NCBI GenBank assembly: GCA_020852255.1 | Contig: JADZBD010000016.1 | Span: forward strand, 186,001 to 250,000 | Length of the DNA: 64,000 nt | DNA from: Bacteroidia bacterium | GTDB taxonomy: Bacteria; Bacteroidota; Bacteroidia; JADZBD01 | Direction of reading: 5' to 3' | In this document: in pieces, positions 58,757-64,000 of the stretch | How positions within the stretch are numbered: the stretch's first letter is position 1 | Layout: the number at the start of each line of letters is the position of its first letter | Made by a program: the position numbers and the translations under genes | The notes under the pieces: model-generated | Seen by the model: the letters and a program-made list of their open reading frames with translations, nothing else | Database searches by the model: none | Told to the model about the DNA's origin: nothing

Positions 58757-60595
58757 ATGAAAAAAGCGCTACAATTACTCTTACTCACCGGAACATTCGT
58801 TCTTCCGGTTTCCGTTTTTGCCCAGAACGACAGTTGTTGTGCCAACGCCGGCTTTGAGCGGACCAACACAAGCTCCCAATCCATTTTTTCACCCTGGCAG
58901 GGTTGTACCGGCAGCGGAAGCACCGTTCAGCCATGGGCTTGTACCTTCCCAGGATTGGCCAATATCGGAACCACATGGCCTGCAGACTCCGGAGTGAATC
59001 TTCCCACGGCCACGGGCTCATTTGTGTTTCAAACCGGAAACGGAATCGATCCGAACATTGGCGGAAATAATTGTATGACTGTAGTTGCTCCCGGTGGTGG
59101 ATCCGTATCCGTACGATTGGGCAACTCCAGCGTGAGTAATAAGGCAGCAAGGATGATGTACCAGATCAACACGGTCGACTCCTGTAACGCGGGGTTCACC
59201 TACTCATACGCTGTGGTGTTACAAGATCCGAGTCATACTCCTCAGGAACAGCCTCGCTTTGATATCAAAGTGACAGATATTAACGGAAACATCCTTGGCG
59301 GACCCTGCGGAACCTATTCCGTATATGCCGGATCAGATCCTAATTTTCAAACCTTCGGAGGCGTAAAATACCTTTGCTGGGTAACGGTGGGCATTGACCT
59401 TCTACCCTATATCGGAACCACGGTACGAATTGAATACGCCACCATGGACTGTACCCAGGGCGGCCATTATGGTTATGCTTACATTGACTGCGGCTGCTCC
59501 CCTTTGATGGGTACCGCACTTTTCTGTCCCAACTCCAACGGACCGATCGTGCTTATTGCTCCATCCGGATATGCCAGCTACCAGTGGAACGATCCTTTTG
59601 GTAATCCCATCCCAGGTCCTGGCGGAACCAACGATACCTGTATCTATACCCTTCCCGCCCAGATCGGAGATCAGTTCGTTGTGGGCATGGTTTCCGCAGC
59701 CGGATGTACCACCAACCTTACTGTGACCTTAGTACCGACAATTATCCAGGCAACAACCACCTGGACCAATGCCATTTGCTATGGCGGTATAGGAATCGTT
59801 AACACCACCCCTTCGGGAGGAACCCCGATTCCAACGTGGAATGTTAGTTACACAGAAATCGTCACAGGACAGCAATTGGGTGGAGGAAGCTGGAATACCG
59901 GCACCTGGACCGATACACTCTACGCCGGAACCTACGTTGTAACATTCCAGGATAGCATTGGATGTGAACACAAAGACACCATCACGATTACACAGCCCCC
60001 CTCTCCGCCTGATACGTTGCCGCAAACCATGTACTTCTGCGAGGGTGACTCAATTGGTTATTTTATGTATCAGGTGGGATCCGGACAAAATGGTCCCTTC
60101 CAATGGTTTAATTATCCCTCAGGAACTCCTGCCACACCACTTATGCCGACCAACCAGGTATGGCTGGTACCCAATCCTACAATGGGTAGCACTTACTGGT
60201 TCACCTGGTACGACAATAACGGATGTAAACGTCGCTCGGTGGTTTCTACCGGCTTTCAGGCACCTAATCCGCTCTATGGACCATCGGATACAGTTGTAAA
60301 TATCTTCACACCGAACGGAGATAATATGAATGAAACGTTCCGTCCGTATTTCTCTCTGTACTGGACCAAAGAAGACATCGAATATTACGCCAAGGAATAC
60401 AATCTGAAGATCTACAGCCGCTGGGGTAACCTCATTTTCGAAACGGACGACTATATGACTGCCTGGGATGGAAAGAAAGGCAGCGCGAAAGTCAATGAAG
60501 GAGTGTATTACTGGGTTGCCACCTATAAGAACCGTTGCGCACCGGAGGATGAACCTCCGATTGAAAAAGCGGGATATGTGCACCTGATGAAATAA
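58757..60595 (+). CDS. Large secreted protein with T9SS type B (CHU_C) sorting domain
   Basis: 612 residues from ATG 58757 with signal peptide MKKALQLLLLTGTFVLPVSV to AQ; the upstream open frame reads through the terminator and is not used. The body is Cys-rich and beta-rich with a jelly-roll-like first domain (about 30-260), an Ig-like segment (SGYASYQWNDPFGNPIPGPG) and an SprB-like repeat (GTPIPTWNVSYTEI, DSIGCEHKDTITI). The end (NIFTPNGDNMNETFRPYF, YSRWGNLIFETDDYMTAWDG, VYYWVATYKN) is the gliding-motility type B domain. It is a likely surface adhesin and possible target of the adjacent sigma system. Confidence 0.87.
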   Translation: MKKALQLLLLTGTFVLPVSVFAQNDSCCANAGFERTNTSSQSIFSPWQGCTGSGSTVQPWACTFPGLANIGTTWPADSGVNLPTATGSFVFQTGNGIDPNIGGNNCMTVVAPGGGSVSVRLGNSSVSNKAARMMYQINTVDSCNAGFTYSYAVVLQDPSHTPQEQPRFDIKVTDINGNILGGPCGTYSVYAGSDPNFQTFGGVKYLCWVTVGIDLLPYIGTTVRIEYATMDCTQGGHYGYAYIDCGCSPLMGTALFCPNSNGPIVLIAPSGYASYQWNDPFGNPIPGPGGTNDTCIYTLPAQIGDQFVVGMVSAAGCTTNLTVTLVPTIIQATTTWTNAICYGGIGIVNTTPSGGTPIPTWNVSYTEIVTGQQLGGGSWNTGTWTDTLYAGTYVVTFQDSIGCEHKDTITITQPPSPPDTLPQTMYFCEGDSIGYFMYQVGSGQNGPFQWFNYPSGTPATPLMPTNQVWLVPNPTMGSTYWFTWYDNNGCKRRSVVSTGFQAPNPLYGPSDTVVNIFTPNGDNMNETFRPYFSLYWTKEDIEYYAKEYNLKIYSRWGNLIFETDDYMTAWDGKKGSAKVNEGVYYWVATYKNRCAPEDEPPIEKAGYVHLMK

Positions 60596-60600
60596 AACAG

Positions 60601-60625
60601 AACCCCTCCCGCCGGAGGGGTTTTT
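60601..60625 (+). terminator. Intrinsic terminator after the CHU_C protein gene
   Basis: AACCCCTCC (60601-60609), four-base loop, GGAGGGGTT (60614-60622) then further Ts. A GC-rich nine-pair stem. Confidence 0.82.
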
Positions 60626-60635
60626 ATTTACGGCT

Positions 60636-61016
60636 ATGATTCTTCATTTACTTCTCTTCCTGTTATTTGCTCCGGCTCAGAGTTCCTGTCCTATCCGGAC
60701 CGACGGCATATATACCGCGCCAGTAGACCAGGAGACAGATGCTCACATTCGTTTTTACCCAGAGGGTATTGTGATTGTATCCACTTCCGTAAAAGAGATG
60801 AAAGATGTTAAAACCTGGTTTCACAAAGAAAATTCAGACAGGGTACTTAAAGGAAAATACAAAATTAAGAAAGGGAAAGTAAAATTCTCCGTGAAAGGAG
60901 ACACCGGCGAACAGCAATTCTCAGGCACCATTGGGTGCGATAAACTCGAAATGACAATTACGGACCCTCTTACAAAGGCCAGTACGCGGCGAAATTATGT
61001 ACTGATACCTCTTTGA
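60636..61016 (+). CDS. Small exported protein of unknown function
   Basis: 126 residues with a short signal (MILHLLLFLLFAPAQS). The mature part has DGIYTAPV, HIRFYPEGIVIVSTS, KGKYKIKKGKVKFSVKG and FSGTIGCDKLEMTI, an alternating strand pattern like a small lipocalin-type or beta-barrel sensor protein that reports 'rest-of-molecule' phenotypes in other hypothetical Bacteroidota proteins. I cannot assign a family. It begins just after the preceding terminator and 45 bp before the ZIP gene, so it may be expressed with it. Confidence 0.7.
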   Translation: MILHLLLFLLFAPAQSSCPIRTDGIYTAPVDQETDAHIRFYPEGIVIVSTSVKEMKDVKTWFHKENSDRVLKGKYKIKKGKVKFSVKGDTGEQQFSGTIGCDKLEMTITDPLTKASTRRNYVLIPL

Positions 61017-61061
61017 AATTACGCTTCCTATTCTCTTCTTTGAGCGCGCTAAAATTCAGTT

Positions 61062-61883
61062 ATGCAGAACATTATTGACTTTTTCCAGAACATTCATCCG
61101 GTTCTGGCCGCCCTTATAGCCACACTTTTTACGTGGGGCATGACTGCATTGGGCGCCGCGCTGGTGTTTTTCTTCAAAACCCTCCACAGGCGAACACTTG
61201 ATACCATGCTGGGCTTCACAGGAGGTGTGATGGTGGCGGCCAGCTTCTGGTCTTTGCTTTCTCCGGCCATAGAATTGTCGGAGGGTAAAGCAGTGCCCAG
61301 CTGGTTCCCGCCCGCAGTCGGGTTTCTCTCAGGCGCCTTATTCCTTTTTGCCCTTGATAAAGTAATTCCGCACCTTCATATTAACTTTAAACATGAAGAG
61401 AGCGAAGGGCTAAAAACAAACTGGCACCGTACCATATTGCTTGTGCTGGCTATCACGCTTCACAATATTCCGGAAGGACTTGCGGTGGGAGTAGCGTTCG
61501 GTGCAGCTGCCGCAGGAATGGACGGATTTACCGTGGCAGGTGCCATTGCGCTCGCTATTGGTATCGGCATTCAAAACCTACCGGAAGGTACCGCCGTTGC
61601 CGTTCCATTGCGAAGAGAGGGTCTGGGGAGATTCCGCAGCTTCTGGTGGGGGCAATTATCCGCCGTGGTGGAACCAGTGGCAGGAGTGCTGGGTGCAGTG
61701 GCTGTGATCTACATGCAGCCGATCCTTCCATATGCCCTCGCCTTTGCTGCCGGAGCAATGATTTATGTGGTGGTGGAAGAAGTAATCCCGGAAACACAAC
61801 GTGATAAGTACACAGATTGGGCAACGATGGGATTTATTGGAGGATTTTTGGTGATGATGATTCTGGATGTGGGATTAGGTTGA
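61062..61883 (+). CDS. ZIP-family divalent metal transporter
   Basis: 273 residues with eight hydrophobic segments. HNIPEGLAVGVAFGAA (helix IV) and IQNLPEGTAVAVPLRREG (helix V) hold the binuclear metal site of ZIP proteins, and MLGFTGGVMVAASFWSL is the conserved helix II. It imports zinc or iron across the inner membrane. It is of the short GufA type without a His-rich loop, although HLHINFKHEE lies between helices III and IV. smpB follows 30 bp downstream. Confidence 0.93.
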   Translation: MQNIIDFFQNIHPVLAALIATLFTWGMTALGAALVFFFKTLHRRTLDTMLGFTGGVMVAASFWSLLSPAIELSEGKAVPSWFPPAVGFLSGALFLFALDKVIPHLHINFKHEESEGLKTNWHRTILLVLAITLHNIPEGLAVGVAFGAAAAGMDGFTVAGAIALAIGIGIQNLPEGTAVAVPLRREGLGRFRSFWWGQLSAVVEPVAGVLGAVAVIYMQPILPYALAFAAGAMIYVVVEEVIPETQRDKYTDWATMGFIGGFLVMMILDVGLG

Positions 61884-61886
61884 ATA

Positions 61887-61901
61887 ATCTGTTAAACAGA
61901 T
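61887..61901 (+). promoter_or_regulatory. Dyad upstream of smpB
   Basis: ATCTGTTAAACAGAT: perfect seven-base arms about a single base, in the 30-bp gap between the ZIP gene and smpB. It could be an operator for a dimeric regulator or a small RNA hairpin. No T run follows, so it is not a terminator. Confidence 0.3.
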
Positions 61902-61913
61902 CGAAACAAAAAA

Positions 61914-62363
61914 TTGTCGGAAGAGATAAATATAAAAAACAAAAGAGCAGGATTCGAATATTCCTTCCTGGATAAGTTCATTGCCGGTATTCAGCTGACG
62001 GGGACGGAGATAAAGAGCATCAGGCTGGGAAAAGCAAGCATAACCGAAGCCTATTGTTTAGTGGAAAAAGGAGAGGTGAAGGTGCGGAATATGCAGATAG
62101 AGGAATACGACAAGGGAGGGCATTACAATCATCAGCCCCGCCGCGACCGGAAGTTACTGCTGAACGCAAACGAAATAAAAAAGATCAGCAACACGCTGAA
62201 GGATCAGGGAGTTGCTGTGATCCCATTACGACTCTTCATTAACGAGAAGGGTCTGGCTAAGCTGGAAATTTCCCTAGCCAAGGGAAAGAAAATACACGAT
62301 AAGCGGGAAAGCATTAAGGAGCGGGAAGTGAAGAGAGAGCTGGATCGGAGGAGGAAAAAGTAG
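61914..62363 (+). CDS. smpB: SsrA-binding protein SmpB
   Basis: 149 residues starting with TTG at 61914; no ATG is available before the conserved start. IKNKRAGFEYSFLDKFIAGI, LTGTEIKSIRLGKASITEAY, and the C-terminal KKIHDKRESIKEREVKREL with a basic tail (DRRRKK) are all family marks. It delivers tmRNA to stalled ribosomes for trans-translation. The ssrA gene itself was not found in the window. It is followed by a bidirectional terminator shared with a convergent outer-membrane protein gene. Confidence 0.95.
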   Translation: MSEEINIKNKRAGFEYSFLDKFIAGIQLTGTEIKSIRLGKASITEAYCLVEKGEVKVRNMQIEEYDKGGHYNHQPRRDRKLLLNANEIKKISNTLKDQGVAVIPLRLFINEKGLAKLEISLAKGKKIHDKRESIKEREVKRELDRRRKK

Positions 62364-62393
62364 TAGTGGTGATGATGATGGGAGGGGTATAAT

Positions 62394-62429
62394 AAACAAA
62401 CCCCGAAGATTTCTCTCCGGGGTTTGTTT
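62394..62429. terminator. Bidirectional terminator between smpB and the outer-membrane protein gene
   Basis: AAACAAACCCCG (62394-62405), twelve-base loop, CGGGGTTTGTTT (62418-62429): a perfect twelve-pair stem that ends in T runs when read from either side, placed between convergent genes. Confidence 0.82.
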
Positions 62430-62447
62430 CAAATAAAATGGTATTGA

Positions 62448-63356
62448 CTAGAAGTGCAGGTTCAGACGCAGGGAAGCATTTCCTGTTCCGAAAGCATTCT
62501 GGTCAACGTCAATAACAAAAGCTGAGCTCTTGCCAGTTTCAGTGGTAACGGTTCCAACAGTGGGGGTAACACCACCTACTGTTTCGTAGCTGGAAGTTCC
62601 TCCTCCGCTCTTGGAGAATCCAAGACCCCATCCGAATTCACCAGCGATGGAGATTTTCGGGAAGATGAAGTACTCAGCTCCGATGAAACCACGAACGCCG
62701 AAACCAATGGTTGAACCACTCTTGAATTCGGTACCCCTTGCTCCCAAAGGTCCTGCAGTAACAACACCAGGAGCGAAGTTTGCGAAATCAAGCGTACCCC
62801 AGTCTGTAGACTCCGGAGTAGTAGTGGTGCTGGCCGTGTTAGTCGGAGACATAACGTTACCATACTCATAGGCTGCTTTGTAAGAATTCATCCAAATGAG
62901 CAGGTCCGCTCCGTACACACCCTGAAGACGGGTTTTTCCGCGGCGCATTTCCATACCTCCGCCGAGTCCGACAAAGGTTCCACCCATTTTCAGCTTATCT
63001 TCCACCACATCCACAGTGGGGAAAGTTGCAGTGCTGAAATCCTTGCCAACCAGATTGGTGTATGAATGATTATGCATACCCAGGCGAATTGTGGCACGAT
63101 AGGCGGTCTTCTCGTCCTTGAACATTTTTCCTGTGATAATCAGATTGTTGTTCAGGAAGTTCCACGTAGGAGAGTTGTTTGAGGTGTTTCCATTGAGGGC
63201 ATTCCCCAAGAAGTCCAGAAGCGGGGTCGCCTCAATACTCACGCACCAGTCATCTGTTTCAGGAAGATAGGGTTCACCCTTCTTCGAAGTCAGATCCTGT
63301 GCAAATGCCGAGGACGCAGCAAAGGCCACGGCAAGAACAAGCATTGTTTTTTTCAT
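62448..63356 (-). CDS. Outer-membrane beta-barrel protein
   Basis: 302 residues from ATG 63356, giving signal peptide MKKTMLVLAVAFAASSAFAQ; the frame opens earlier without reason to use it. Alternating beta strands with aromatic girdles (YRATIRLGMHNHSYT, GGTFVGLGGGMEMRRGKTRL, GVRGFIGAEYFIFPKISIAG, GEFGWGLGF) end in NASLRLNLHF, a typical terminal barrel strand with C-terminal Phe. A Thr/Ser-rich loop with TTTPES is at about 180. It is a likely abundant small barrel protein; the ligand is unknown. An exact TAATTTTG box lies 41 bases upstream. Confidence 0.83.
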   Translation of the reverse strand: MKKTMLVLAVAFAASSAFAQDLTSKKGEPYLPETDDWCVSIEATPLLDFLGNALNGNTSNNSPTWNFLNNNLIITGKMFKDEKTAYRATIRLGMHNHSYTNLVGKDFSTATFPTVDVVEDKLKMGGTFVGLGGGMEMRRGKTRLQGVYGADLLIWMNSYKAAYEYGNVMSPTNTASTTTTPESTDWGTLDFANFAPGVVTAGPLGARGTEFKSGSTIGFGVRGFIGAEYFIFPKISIAGEFGWGLGFSKSGGGTSSYETVGGVTPTVGTVTTETGKSSAFVIDVDQNAFGTGNASLRLNLHF

Positions 63357-63397
63357 AGTTTTTTGTGTTGGTTTATTGTTTGGATTTGATTCCGGCT

Positions 63398-63405
63398 CAA
63401 AATTA
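63398..63405 (-). promoter_or_regulatory. Bacteroidota -7 box for the outer-membrane protein
   Basis: TAATTTTG on the minus strand, exact TAnnTTTG, 41 bases before the ATG at 63356, giving a normal leader. The -33 position has no exact TTG. Confidence 0.5.
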
Positions 63406-63467
63406 AGCAATTAGTGTGCCTGAACATGTTATTAACAATCCTATGGTTTTCAACAGCAAATTGTTAA

Positions 63468-64000
63468 TTACCTGGCTTTCTCCGATAGCATTGGCACAAA
63501 CTTGAAGGCACCCATACTCTTTATATTAAACTGATTATCAGCCACTTTAGTGTATACCTTCATGTCCTGTACGGCCCCCTCTCCCACGGGAATGACCAAT
63601 ATTCCGCCCACCACCAATTGTTTCAACAAATCTTCCGGCACATAGGGAGCGCCTGCCGTTACCAGAATCCGGTCGAAGGGGGCAAACCGGGGAAGGCCTA
63701 AATATCCGTCACCGTAAAAGAAATGCGCCCGGTAGCCCATTTCCGGAAGAAACAGCTTTGTTTTATCGAAGAGCAGCTTCTGGCGTTCAATAGTGTAAAC
63801 CCTGGCTCCCATTTCCAGCAGTATGCAGGTCTGATAGCCTGATCCGGTGCCGATCTCCAACACCTTCAGGCCCGGATCTACTTGCAGGAGCTGGGTTTGG
63901 TAGGCCACGGTATAGGGCTGGGAAATAGTTTGTCCCGCCCCTATTGGAAAAGCCTTGTCCTGGTACGCATGTTCCAGAAGGGCATTATCGAAGAAGTAAT
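63468..64000 (-). CDS. pcm: Protein-L-isoaspartate O-methyltransferase, N-terminus beyond window
   Basis: Partial: the reading frame is open to the right edge, and 63909-64000 adds FFDNALLEHAYQDKAFPIG followed by GQTISQPYTVAYQTQLL, the conserved PCMT substrate segment. A GTG at 63908 is therefore internal. SAM motif I is VLEIGTGSGYQTCIL, followed by GDGYLGLPRFAPFDRILVTA and LVVGGILVIPVG. The enzyme repairs isoaspartyl residues in aged proteins. About 177 residues are visible; a short N-terminal part, including the start codon, is missing. Gene order beyond the edge is unknown. Confidence 0.92.
   Translation of the reverse strand, partial: YFFDNALLEHAYQDKAFPIGAGQTISQPYTVAYQTQLLQVDPGLKVLEIGTGSGYQTCILLEMGARVYTIERQKLLFDKTKLFLPEMGYRAHFFYGDGYLGLPRFAPFDRILVTAGAPYVPEDLLKQLVVGGILVIPVGEGAVQDMKVYTKVADNQFNIKSMGAFKFVPMLSEKAR

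Noticed and set aside
63468-63908. pcm read as a complete gene from GTG 63908
   Set aside because: The conserved GQTISQPYTVAYQ segment continues upstream to the window edge, so the start is outside.

Overview
The window is a gene-dense stretch of a Bacteroidota chromosome, most likely an environmental Flavobacteriales-type organism. The evidence is four-fold. Many secreted proteins end in type IX secretion system (T9SS) sorting domains, of both type A and the gliding-type CHU_C type B. There are SprB repeats, Porin_10-like and DUF5916-like outer-membrane proteins, and a TamL lipoprotein. Promoters match the Bacteroidota -7 box TAnnTTTG. Many coupled genes start with GTG or TTG. I see no rRNA, tRNA, CRISPR array, insertion sequence or phage gene.

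Layout. 55-8300: DgkA, then a long minus-strand run (surE, a small membrane protein, lpxB, SpoIID/LytB, and two paralogous secreted beta-propeller proteins around an S9 peptidase). 8428-14685: a YugP-type protease, a MuiA-type protein, an RNA methyltransferase, tamL and a STAS-like protein. 14697-26061, minus strand: a T9SS protein, an MBL-fold hydrolase, paaY, a secreted subtilase, a mini SWIM protein, paaJ, paaI, paaH, paaG, bshC, a SiaC-like phosphoprotein and rimO. 26089-31890: one 1933-residue periplasmic protein with TPR, PD40, a carboxypeptidase-regulatory-like domain, long coiled coils, Thr/Pro/Gln/Glu repeat tracts and three SPOR domains. 32033-42251: plsY, a DPP-IV-type peptidase, a second STAS-like gene preceded by a decayed SpoIIE-phosphatase fragment, paaZ, an intact SpoIIE phosphatase, and a coupled USP/antiporter/rarA set. 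42276-56793: lipoprotein and membrane proteins, DUF5916-like and porin-like proteins, sucC, an RsmB-type methyltransferase, an SprB-repeat protein, HMG-CoA lyase, pyrD, a TPR protein and a secreted peptidylarginine-deiminase-like enzyme. 56948-60595: an ECF sigma factor, a putative anti-sigma factor that carries a PKD and a T9SS type B domain, and a large T9SS type B protein. 61062-64000: a ZIP transporter, smpB, an outer-membrane protein and a truncated pcm.

How the genes work together. The paa genes cover the middle and lower phenylacetyl-CoA pathway (isomerase, ring-cleaving PaaZ, dehydrogenase, thiolase, thioesterase, PaaY). The ring epoxidase PaaABCDE and the ligase PaaK are not in this window. 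lpxB, tamL, plsY, SpoIID and the SPOR protein are envelope functions. A recurring theme is SpoIIE/STAS/SiaC-type signalling proteins scattered as small orphans, and one decayed copy shows that a SpoIIE phosphatase once sat directly upstream of a STAS-like gene. The strongest candidates for undescribed biology are the anti-sigma/T9SS-domain fusion, the SpoIIE/STAS-like set, the PorE-like protein with SPOR domains in place of OmpA, and the secreted PPAD-like deiminase. All functional calls rest on motif reading; no database search was run.
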